Positions 7,782-14,020 of a stretch of DNA of 64,000 nucleotides are shown here, one piece after another. Made by a program: the position numbers and the translations under genes. How positions within the stretch are numbered: the first letter of the stretch is position 1; each line of letters begins with the position of its first letter. The notes beneath the pieces were generated by a model that saw only the letters and a list, made by a program, of their open reading frames with translations, searched no databases and was not told the origin of the DNA. Location: contig JAPUEH010000007.1 in the NCBI GenBank assembly GCA_027492635.1, forward strand, positions 62,001-126,000, written 5' to 3'. The DNA is from Candidatus Saccharimonadota bacterium. GTDB lineage: Bacteria; Patescibacteriota; Saccharimonadia; Saccharimonadales; Saccharimonadaceae.

Positions 7782-8681
7782 ATGAAGATAGGTATCATAA
7801 CACGAGTACCCGGCTATACTGTGCGGCGTCTACGTGAAGAAGCGCGAAAGCGTGGTCATGAGGTCGTGACAATTAAGTATCCGGAATGCTATGTGGAAAT
7901 CGAGCAAGATCGACCGACAGTTTTTTATCGTGGCAATGAGCTCAACGACTTTGATGCGGTAGTGCCACGAATTTTGCCAGGTATGACAGCCTACGGCGCT
8001 GCGATTATTCGTCAGTTTGAGATGATGGGCGTCTATACGCCAGTTCGGTCTATTGCCATCACTCGCTCGCGTGATAAGCTGCGTTCACTGCAGCTACTAA
8101 GCAAGGCGCAGGTTGGTATTCCAAAGACGATCTTCTCGCGCGAAACAGATGCGGTGGACGATTTGGTTGATCGAGTGGGCACCCCTTCGATTATTAAGCT
8201 TACATCAAGTACCCAGGGCAATGGCGTGGTGCTTGCGGAGACAAAAAAGGCGGCGAAGTCTGTGATTCAGGCATTTTATGTGAACGATACCAGCTTTTTG
8301 ATACAAGAGTTCGTCAAAGAATCTGCTGGTATAGACATTCGAGTGTTTGTAGTGGGTAGCCAGGTGGTCGCAAGTATGCAGCGCCAGAGTTTAGACGACG
8401 ACTTTCGATCCAATATACATCAAGGTGGTACAGGCAAAGTCATCAAGCTTACCGAAGATGAGCGCAAGACTGCGCTGCGAGCCGCAAAAGCTATGGGGCT
8501 TTCTATATGCGGGGTTGATTTAATGCGAAGTGATCGCGGGCCGCTTGTACTTGAGGTGAATTCTGCACCCGGACTAGAAGGTATTGAGGCGGTTACTGGA
8601 CGCAATGTGGCGGGCAAGATTGTGGAGTATATTGAGCGCAATGCCAAGCGTCGCGTGAAAAAAGACAAAGTTGGTGCATAG
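7782..8681 (+). CDS. rimK: RimK-type alpha-L-glutamate ligase (ATP-grasp)
   Basis: At 299 residues it is the size of E. coli RimK and shows the same order of features: MKIGIITR Rossmann-like start, RSRDKLRSLQLLSKAQVGIPKT at the start of ATP-grasp, IIKLTSSTQGNGVVLAE ATP loop, FLIQEFVKESAGIDIRVFVVG, the RSNIHQGGTG loop, and GVDLMRSDRGPLVLEVNSAPGLEGIE with the metal-binding E-x-N. RimK adds glutamates to the C terminus of ribosomal protein S6 in proteobacteria; other homologs modify other acceptors, so the target here is open. AAGGAGTG lies upstream of the ATG at 7782, giving efficient re-initiation. It is the third gene after the DUF1704 peptidase and the other ATP-grasp enzyme. Confidence 0.9.
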   Translation: MKIGIITRVPGYTVRRLREEARKRGHEVVTIKYPECYVEIEQDRPTVFYRGNELNDFDAVVPRILPGMTAYGAAIIRQFEMMGVYTPVRSIAITRSRDKLRSLQLLSKAQVGIPKTIFSRETDAVDDLVDRVGTPSIIKLTSSTQGNGVVLAETKKAAKSVIQAFYVNDTSFLIQEFVKESAGIDIRVFVVGSQVVASMQRQSLDDDFRSNIHQGGTGKVIKLTEDERKTALRAAKAMGLSICGVDLMRSDRGPLVLEVNSAPGLEGIEAVTGRNVAGKIVEYIERNAKRRVKKDKVGA

Positions 8682-8701
8682 CGCTCGGCTGTCTGGTCGG
8701 G

Positions 8702-8707
8702 TATAAT
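8702..8707 (+). promoter_or_regulatory. -10 box giving a leaderless transcript of the DUF192 gene
   Basis: TATAAT at 8702-8707 ends 7 nt before the ATG at 8715. No Shine-Dalgarno is present. Transcription would start at or next to the start codon. Confidence 0.55.
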
Positions 8708-8714
8708 AGCCCAT

Positions 8715-9194
8715 ATGGAATATGGTGGACGTAGCAACGCCGAGCACAATCTCGTGTGGGTAGGAATTATCGGCATTTTCGGTCTACTTGTGTTGTTTGT
8801 GGCGTATACATTTTGGCCAAATGGTGGCGCAACCTCCGTATCGATTGGCCCAAAGACGTTCTATGCTGATGTAGCAGATACCGACGAAACTCGCGAAATA
8901 GGACTGACGCAGCACGCCACCCTTAAGGAAAATCAAGCCCTATTGATGATTTATGATCATGATGCAGTGCGTCCAATGATGACAAAAGGCATGCAGTTCC
9001 CCGTGGATATTGTGTGGCTTGATAGCAACAAAAGAGTTGCGTTTGTGGCTCGAAATGCAAAACCATCCGAGACAAATGTATTTCGACCGTCCGGCAAGAC
9101 GCGCTACGTGATGATGTTTCCTGCTGGTTCTGCGGCGAAATACAATATTTCTGTGGGGCAAAGTGTCGATTTTTCTTATACGGGGGATATGTAG
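8715..9194 (+). CDS. DUF192-family protein with N-terminal membrane anchor
   Basis: The 159-residue protein has one hydrophobic helix near the N terminus (about 14-33, LVWVGIIGIFGLLVLFVAYTF) and a DUF192 domain outside the membrane. Family marks are the TREIGLTQHATLKENQALLMIYD segment (the R..GL..R..L...LF pattern), FPVDIVWLD (the PLDI.. pattern), and RYVMMFPAG near the end (the YVLE..AG pattern). DUF192 proteins are small beta domains of unknown biochemical role. It begins its own transcription unit from TATAAT at 8702. Its stop overlaps the start of the next gene by one base (9194), so both are probably translated together. Confidence 0.85.
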   Translation: MEYGGRSNAEHNLVWVGIIGIFGLLVLFVAYTFWPNGGATSVSIGPKTFYADVADTDETREIGLTQHATLKENQALLMIYDHDAVRPMMTKGMQFPVDIVWLDSNKRVAFVARNAKPSETNVFRPSGKTRYVMMFPAGSAAKYNISVGQSVDFSYTGDM

Positions 9195-9679
9195 TGGAGG
9201 TTGTAATTCTGATAAGCGTGGTAGCGCTCGTGTTGTTTGCGACTGCGTTTGCCACTAAGCGGAGATTTGGAGTGCTTGGTCTGGCGCTGGCTGCTGGATA
9301 TGTGTTAAGCCAGTTGTGGGAGCAGGTGATTCCAGAGGCTATCGACTCGCTGGGTATAGAGTTTGATGTTGTGTCTCCTGTGACGCTTGCGACGTTGCTC
9401 GTTATTCTGCTGCCATCGGTGGTGTTGTTTTTTGGTGGTCCCACTTGCAAGACAGCGCGTGGCCGCTTGGCGGGATCGTTGCTGTATGCGGTGCTCGCGG
9501 TAGTGTTTAGTCTTGGTGCGTTTGAGCATACCCTCGTGCTTATGGGGCCAGGCAAAGTAGTATTTGATGCACTCATAGAGTTTCGGCCATATATATTGAC
9601 GATTGCCTTGGCTTTGTCGATTGTGGATGTGCTACATGCGCATACCAGCGGTGGCGAAAAACATCCCAAGAAACATTGA
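9194..9679 (+). CDS. Polytopic membrane protein of unknown function
   Basis: The 161-residue protein is almost entirely hydrophobic, with about four to five helices (VVILISVVALVLFATAFA; LGLALAAGYVLSQLW; TLATLLVILLPSVVLFF; LLYAVLAVVFSLGAF; ILTIALALSIVDVLHA) and a basic His-rich C terminus. The size and short loops recall CvpA-like proteins, but I do not see enough to assign it. The start is the GTG at 9194, which overlaps the TAG of the DUF192 gene by one base. No terminator is obvious between it and tRNA-Lys 48 nt downstream. Confidence 0.75.
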   Translation: MEVVILISVVALVLFATAFATKRRFGVLGLALAAGYVLSQLWEQVIPEAIDSLGIEFDVVSPVTLATLLVILLPSVVLFFGGPTCKTARGRLAGSLLYAVLAVVFSLGAFEHTLVLMGPGKVVFDALIEFRPYILTIALALSIVDVLHAHTSGGEKHPKKH

Positions 9680-9726
9680 CAATCATCAGGGGTGTGTGGT
9701 ACTATCTATGAGGTAATTGGCCGTGT

Positions 9727-9803
9727 GGAACCATAGCTCAGCTGGTTAGAGCACCTGCCTTTTAAGCAGGGTGTCCTGGGTTCAAGCCCCAGTGGTTCCT
9801 CCA
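9727..9803 (+). tRNA. tRNA-Lys (anticodon TTT)
   Basis: The cloverleaf is complete: acceptor GGAACCA/TGGTTCC, D arm GCTC-AGCTGGTTA-GAGC, anticodon stem CCTGC/GCAGG with loop CTTTTAA (anticodon 9761-9763), and T arm CTGGG-TTCAAGC-CCCAG. CCA is encoded at 9801-9803. The last 17 bases are repeated at 9972-9988. Confidence 0.95.
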
Positions 9804-9988
9804 TAGAAAAATCGTCTACCTCCGGGTAGGCGATTTTTCTATTGGCTTCGGAGCCACAGGGCGCACAGAACCCAGATCTTTTGCGGAGCAAAAGTGGGTG
9901 CATGGAGCGAATGAAATGAAAATGTGTTTACATATTTTCGTGAATGAGCGGAAGAGCGAGCGTGCGAGCGACCCCAGTGGTTCCTCCA
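9787..9988 (+). repeat. 17-bp direct repeat of the tRNA-Lys 3' end (possible att remnant)
   Basis: CCCCAGTGGTTCCTCCA occurs at 9787-9803 as the 3' end of tRNA-Lys and again at 9972-9988. The second copy is followed by its own terminator-like hairpin at 9991-10026. About 170 bp without a credible gene lie between. This is the footprint expected when an element integrates at a tRNA 3' end and later decays, or of a local duplication. Confidence 0.75.
9804..9845 (+). terminator. Terminator abutting tRNA-Lys
   Basis: TAGAAAAATCGTCTACC (9804-9820) pairs with GGTAGGCGATTTTTCTA (9825-9841) around a 4-nt loop. TGG at 9843-9845 can also pair with the tRNA CCA across a one-base bulge. Confidence 0.85.
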
Positions 9989-9990
9989 AT

Positions 9991-10026
9991 AAAACAACCC
10001 GCTCGATATTATGGGCGGGTTGTTTT
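9991..10026. terminator. Hairpin between the tRNA-Lys repeat and the convergent LPKTG gene
   Basis: AAAACAACCCGC (9991-10002) and GCGGGTTGTTTT (10015-10026) form a perfect 12-bp stem ending in T4 on the plus strand and, symmetrically, on the minus strand. It can terminate from both sides. Confidence 0.8.
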
Positions 10027-10045
10027 GGTAGCTAGGCTAGCGCTG

Positions 10046-11344
10046 CTATCGGCGGCGGCTCGCAAGGTAGTAGTGAGCGGCAAGACCCATGGCGGCGAAT
10101 CCTACACCACTTGCGAGGAAGTCGGCTGGACCTGTCTTTGGCAACTCTACTGGTGTTGCACATTCAGGGCTAATAGCTGGCAGGTGTTCAAAGCCTGGAA
10201 TCGGACACTTAGCTTCACAGTCTTTGAGGTCTTTGCTGTGCTTGGTAGCGTCAAACTGTTCTTCGGTGATTGTGATTGCCTGCTTGCTTGTGAGATCACA
10301 TACGATGATGTTGTCGGGAGTTTTGCAATCGTCGAAGTTTTTGCTGTGTTTGGTGGCATCAAAGCCTGTTTCGCGGATGGTGGCAATTTCTTTTGTCTTG
10401 AGAACACAGACTTGGATTTTGCTACAGTCTTTGAGGTCTTTGCTATGTTTTTTGCTGTCGAACTGGTCTTCATTGATCTTGATGATCGCGTTAGTGTCTA
10501 GGTCACATACTTCTATTTTTACGCAATCTTTGACGTTTTTGCTGTGCTTTTTGCTATCAAATTCTTTTTCGTCAATCTTGATAACACTTTGAGTTGTCAG
10601 GTCGCACACTTCGATGATAACAACTTTACAGTCTTCCAGGTTTTTGCTGTGAGCAGCAGGGTTAAACTGATCTTCTTTGATAGTAATGATTTTTTTGGTC
10701 GCGATTTCACATACTTGGATATCTTTCACGACTGGCTTTGGAGGTTTCGGTGGATTGTTTGGTGTTGCATAGATTGGGTTGCCGCAATCTTTGACAAGCG
10801 CGTATTTGAAGTTGCCGTCTTTGTCGAGTACGACAAGCGTTGCAAGCGAAGCATTTGGATTGGCAAATGCACGTCCGCCGACATGTGATGTTTGGTAGTA
10901 TGTTTTGCCTTTGATAGAGATTGGACGGCTGTTTTTGATGGCGTGACGACCAATACTTTCGGCATTTTTGGCAACGACACGACCGTTGGCAACGACTTCA
11001 CCGCGGTTGTTGGCTTGACCGCTATAGACTTTGTCGCCGGCAGTAAGGTGCGGCTTGATCCAGTAGTGATCATAAATGGCGCGGAAGTCTCCGCATGTGT
11101 TGGCATTGTGATGACGTGTGATGTCTGCTTGGCTGCGAATGCCACTTGCGACAATATCATTGGTATTACATTCGTTTGAGGCATTGGTGGCAGGCTGGTT
11201 GAATTGGTAGATGCCTACGCCCATAAAGACGACAGCGAGTGCAAAGAAGCTGCTGACAAGATAGCTACTGCTTTTGATGTGGTGCAGGTGGGTCGCTGCA
11301 CTGCGGAGCGTCTTTTTAATGTTGGTGGTTTTTGTGTGGTGCAT
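10046..11344 (-). CDS. Sortase-type (LPKTG) surface protein with five Cys-containing repeats
   Basis: The 432-residue protein has an N-terminal hydrophobic helix (about 27-48), a globular region (about 55-195), a Pro/Lys linker (PNNPPKPPKPVVKD), and five tandem repeats of about 35-40 residues. Each repeat follows the pattern V-C-x-L-x-(T/S)...I-x-I-x-E...(H)-S-K-(N/D)-x-x-D-C, giving a conserved Cys pair. The end is a classic cell-wall sorting signal: LPKTG, a hydrophobic stretch, then RRR. The repeats look like extracellular stalk modules; partner and ligand are unknown, and no sortase gene is in the window. The promoter is TTGACA (11415 to 11410) and TAATAT (11392 to 11387) with 17-nt spacing, leaving a leader of about 35 nt without an obvious Shine-Dalgarno. 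Confidence 0.88.
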   Translation of the reverse strand: MHHTKTTNIKKTLRSAATHLHHIKSSSYLVSSFFALAVVFMGVGIYQFNQPATNASNECNTNDIVASGIRSQADITRHHNANTCGDFRAIYDHYWIKPHLTAGDKVYSGQANNRGEVVANGRVVAKNAESIGRHAIKNSRPISIKGKTYYQTSHVGGRAFANPNASLATLVVLDKDGNFKYALVKDCGNPIYATPNNPPKPPKPVVKDIQVCEIATKKIITIKEDQFNPAAHSKNLEDCKVVIIEVCDLTTQSVIKIDEKEFDSKKHSKNVKDCVKIEVCDLDTNAIIKINEDQFDSKKHSKDLKDCSKIQVCVLKTKEIATIRETGFDATKHSKNFDDCKTPDNIIVCDLTSKQAITITEEQFDATKHSKDLKDCEAKCPIPGFEHLPAISPECATPVELPKTGPADFLASGVGFAAMGLAAHYYLASRRR

Positions 11345-11386
11345 GGTGTGTGATTCCGTTTTTTATTTTTATCAAATTATGTATCC

Positions 11387-11415
11387 ATATTAGCATAAAC
11401 ATTACATATTGTCAA
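11387..11415 (-). promoter_or_regulatory. Promoter of the LPKTG surface protein gene
   Basis: On the minus strand TTGACA (11415-11410) and TAATAT (11392-11387) are separated by 17 nt. The gene starts at 11344. Confidence 0.65.
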
Positions 11416-11469
11416 TATCATTGTAATCATCATAATATTGCCCATACGTCGGCATGCTACACTGGCTGT

Positions 11470-12930
11470 ATGTATTATTGGCTGTCGCGGCGGGTGCACA
11501 GTGTGTATTTGGTGGTTGGTTTGGCGATTGGTATATTGGCGGGCGCGCTGTTGGCGTACTATGTGCCGAGTGAGTGGTTTACGGCGTGGCCATGGTGGCT
11601 GGTGTGGCTGTCTCTTGGAGGTATGGCTATTCATAGGTCGCAGCGCTGGACGATAGGGGTGATGATAGTTGTGGGGTGTATGGTTGGCTATGGCCGCGGA
11701 GCGGAGGAGTTGGCGTCTTGGGTGGATGTTTCGTACGTGGCTGAAAAAACAGTGGTACTGCGCGGAGTGGTACGCGAGGATCCGGATCAGGGTGGTGGCA
11801 GTGAGAGGCGGCTTCGGGTTGGTGATGTGTATATCAACGATGTTGCCCACGGCGGCGTGTATTGGGTGACGGTGACAGGCAAACGCGCAGAGGCGATTGA
11901 ACGAAGTGACAGGGTGACACTGAGAGGAAAAATGCAGGCGGGTTTTGGCACGTTTGCCGGGGTGATGTATCGAGCTGAGGTTATGAGTCTAGAAAAAGCC
12001 GTGCGGTTTGATCCGATGCTTGGTATACGCAATGCATTTGCGGAGCGGATTCGCAGTATGATTCCGAATCCGGAGGCGGCGCTCGGGATTGGCTATATTT
12101 TGGGACAAAAGCGCGCGTTGCCGCCAGATTTTGAGGAAGCGTTGCTGGCTGTTGGCTTGACGCATGTCGTCGTGGCAAGCGGGTATAATCTTACGATTTT
12201 GGTGCGGCTGTGCCGACGGCTTTTTGCGCGGGTGTCGCGGTATGCGGCTGCTGCAACAAGCGGGGGATTGGTGCTCGCATTTGTTGGCGTAACGGGGATG
12301 AGTCCAAGTATGAGTAGGGCGGGTATTGTAGCAGGGCTTAGCCTGCTTGCATGGTATTATGGTCGGACGATTCATCCTGCGGTACTCCTTGTTGTGGCGG
12401 CTGCGATAACGGTCATGGTGCAGCCAAGTTATATATGGGGCGACGTAGGGTGGATGCTGAGCTTTGCGTCGTTTGCTGGCGTGATGTTTCTTGCTCCGCT
12501 GCTCCAGGCGTATTTTTATGGTGATAAAAAACCAGGAATTTTACGACAAGTACTTGGCGAGACTTTTTCTGCGCAACTTGTGACGTTGCCGATTATTCTT
12601 GTCACATTTGGCGTCATGTCGAATGTGGCGCTGCTGGCAAATGTATTGGTGCTGCCACTTGTGCCGCTCGCGATGCTGCTCACATTTGTTTCGGGGCTAG
12701 CGGGGTTTTTGCTGCCCGGTGTGGCGGAGCTTGTGGCTATGCCAACACACTGGCTGCTCGGCTATATGACATGGGTGATTATGGCTTTGGCCGAGTTGCC
12801 ATGGGCGAGTATGGAGGTGCAGGTGAGCGCGATGGCGGGGATTGCTATGGCGATTGGTATCATTTTGGCAATGGTGTGGTTGTGGCGGCGAACGCGGCTG
12901 ATTTTTCGGAAGGTTAACTTAGTTGAGTGA
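11470..12930 (+). CDS. comEC: ComEC/Rec2-type DNA uptake channel, membrane part only
   Basis: ComEC forms the inner-membrane channel for single-stranded DNA in natural transformation. This 486-residue version has two to three N-terminal helices, a DUF4131-like soluble region (about 80-175), then the Competence domain: LPPDFEEALLAVGLTHVVVASGYNL (the family's L..GL.H..A.SG.N pattern) and a series of helices to the end. The C-terminal metallo-beta-lactamase-like domain found in many ComEC proteins is absent. The frame is open up to an ATG at 11332, but that region is AT-rich intergenic DNA and overlaps the divergent gene. ATG 11470 lies 6 nt after TACACT (11458-11463). Type IV pilus genes at 21462-29946 are likely partners. 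Confidence 0.88.
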   Translation: MYYWLSRRVHSVYLVVGLAIGILAGALLAYYVPSEWFTAWPWWLVWLSLGGMAIHRSQRWTIGVMIVVGCMVGYGRGAEELASWVDVSYVAEKTVVLRGVVREDPDQGGGSERRLRVGDVYINDVAHGGVYWVTVTGKRAEAIERSDRVTLRGKMQAGFGTFAGVMYRAEVMSLEKAVRFDPMLGIRNAFAERIRSMIPNPEAALGIGYILGQKRALPPDFEEALLAVGLTHVVVASGYNLTILVRLCRRLFARVSRYAAAATSGGLVLAFVGVTGMSPSMSRAGIVAGLSLLAWYYGRTIHPAVLLVVAAAITVMVQPSYIWGDVGWMLSFASFAGVMFLAPLLQAYFYGDKKPGILRQVLGETFSAQLVTLPIILVTFGVMSNVALLANVLVLPLVPLAMLLTFVSGLAGFLLPGVAELVAMPTHWLLGYMTWVIMALAELPWASMEVQVSAMAGIAMAIGIILAMVWLWRRTRLIFRKVNLVE

Positions 12931-12940
12931 CGAATTGTTG

Positions 12941-13071
12941 CGACCGAATCTCTGCAATCCCCTTCTTCACCTACCGTTTCGCGCCTAGCCTTTCTCGGAT
13001 AGTGGCCGGGAAAGGCTAGGGCTGCACTTCGCTTTTAGTGGGTTCTGAAGGGGGTTGCAGAGATTTGGTCG
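12941..13071. repeat. Structured repeat element, copy 1 (upstream of yebC)
   Basis: Outer arms (about 12941-12966 and 13046-13071) form a stem of about 24 bp with two mismatches. Inside lies a second hairpin, CTAGCCTTTCTCGG/CCGGGAAAGGCTAG (about 12986-13019). Between the stems are two segments, ACCGTTTCGCGCCT (12973-12986) and GCTGCACTTCGCTTTTAG (13021-13038), that recur exactly in copy 2 at 13853-13976, whereas both stems differ in sequence. The -35 box of yebC sits in the right outer arm. It may be a structured RNA or a small mobile repeat. Confidence 0.8.
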
Positions 13072-13093
13072 AAAAAATATGGTAAAATATAGT
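13065..13093 (+). promoter_or_regulatory. Promoter of yebC
   Basis: TTGGTC at 13065-13070 and TATAGT at 13088-13093 are 17 nt apart. The -35 is part of the outer stem of the structured element. Confidence 0.5.
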
Positions 13094-13129
13094 TAATTGA
13101 CACTAGCAACTAATGACGGAGAATTCGAT

Positions 13130-13840
13130 ATGTCTGGACATAGTAAATGGGAAACAATTAAGCGCCAAAAGGGTGCGAATGATGCCAAGCGTGGGGCAGT
13201 TTTTACAAAAATCGGCAATCAAATTGCGATTGCGGCGCGCGCCGGTACTGATCCAAGTATGAACTCTGCTCTTGCGCTAGCTATCGAAAAAGCAAAAGCA
13301 GCCAACATGCCAAACGCTAATATTCAGCGGGCAATTGATCGCGTGAATGATAAAAACGCAGCGGCGCTAGAAGAGATTACCTATGAGGGTTATGGCCCGG
13401 GTGGTATTGGGTTGGTGATTGAGACGGCGACGGATAATCGTAACCGCACATTGCCTGAAGTAAAAACGGCGCTTGTCAAAAACGGCGGTCGAATCGCCGA
13501 TGCGGGTAGCGTGATGTTTCAGTTTACGCGCAAAGGTGTGATTCGAGTGGCAGCGAGCGGCGAGGACGCATTGCTTGTAGTACTTGATGCTGGTGCTGAA
13601 GATGCTGTTGAAAATGATGGTGAGCTAACAGTCTATACTGAGCAGAAAGATTTGGCGAAGGTGCGCCAGGCGATTATTGATGCTGGACTGGAAGTAAAGG
13701 ATGCCGAGCTTTTGTATGTGCCAAATAGCGAAATTGACATTAGCGATGAAGAGACTGCCGGCAAGGTCATGAAAGTGATGGACGCACTAGATGACGTGGC
13801 CGATGTGGTGAATGTGCATACCAACGCGAATATTCTTTAG
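13130..13840 (+). CDS. yebC: YebC/PmpR/TACO1-family protein
   Basis: The 236-residue protein matches the family from its first residues (MSGHSKWETIKRQKGANDAKRGAVFTKI, then IAIAARAG and EGYGPGGIGLVIE) through to the end. Members were long annotated as transcriptional regulators and some are now tied to translation of difficult proline stretches; which applies here cannot be told from sequence. The frame extends to 13097, but the conserved MSGHSKW start at 13130 has GGAGA upstream. In many bacteria yebC precedes ruvCAB, and here ruvC follows after one surface-protein gene. The gene is flanked on both sides by copies of the same structured intergenic element. Confidence 0.95.
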   Translation: MSGHSKWETIKRQKGANDAKRGAVFTKIGNQIAIAARAGTDPSMNSALALAIEKAKAANMPNANIQRAIDRVNDKNAAALEEITYEGYGPGGIGLVIETATDNRNRTLPEVKTALVKNGGRIADAGSVMFQFTRKGVIRVAASGEDALLVVLDAGAEDAVENDGELTVYTEQKDLAKVRQAIIDAGLEVKDAELLYVPNSEIDISDEETAGKVMKVMDALDDVADVVNVHTNANIL

Positions 13841-13852
13841 ACTTAGTTTTTT

Positions 13853-13976
13853 AACCTGAATCTCAAAACCTCCCTCTCTCGACCGTTTCGCGCCTGTTAT
13901 TTTTGCTTCTGGCTAAAAATAAGCAGGGCTGCACTTCGCTTTTAGTTTTCGAGATGGAGGTTTTGAGATTCAGGTT
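13853..13976. repeat. Structured repeat element, copy 2 (downstream of yebC)
   Basis: Outer arms (about 13853-13879 and 13950-13976) pair over about 25 bp with one mismatch. The inner hairpin is CCTGTTATTTTT/AAAAATAAGCAGG (about 13893-13927). The two inter-stem segments, at 13882-13895 and 13929-13946, are identical to copy 1. T6 follows at 13975-13980, so this copy could also terminate yebC transcripts. Confidence 0.8.
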
Positions 13977-13985
13977 TTTTGAGGT

Positions 13986-14014
13986 TTGACAGCCTACTTT
14001 CAGCTTGATATAAC
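13986..14014 (+). promoter_or_regulatory. Promoter of the lamin-tail surface protein
   Basis: TTGACA (13986-13991) and TATAAC (14009-14014) are 17 nt apart. The ATG at 14021 begins 6 nt after the -10, so transcription should start on the start codon itself. This is the clearest leaderless case in the window. Confidence 0.75.
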
Positions 14015-14020
14015 ATAAGC

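Noticed and set aside
9706-9903. 65-codon minus-strand frame across tRNA-Lys
   Set aside because: It is the antisense translation of a tRNA gene (GLEPRTP...), a known artefact.
11332-11469. Upstream extension of comEC
   Set aside because: The added residues are Cys/His-rich nonsense encoded by AT-rich intergenic DNA overlapping the divergent gene, and ATG 11470 has a -10 box 6 nt upstream.
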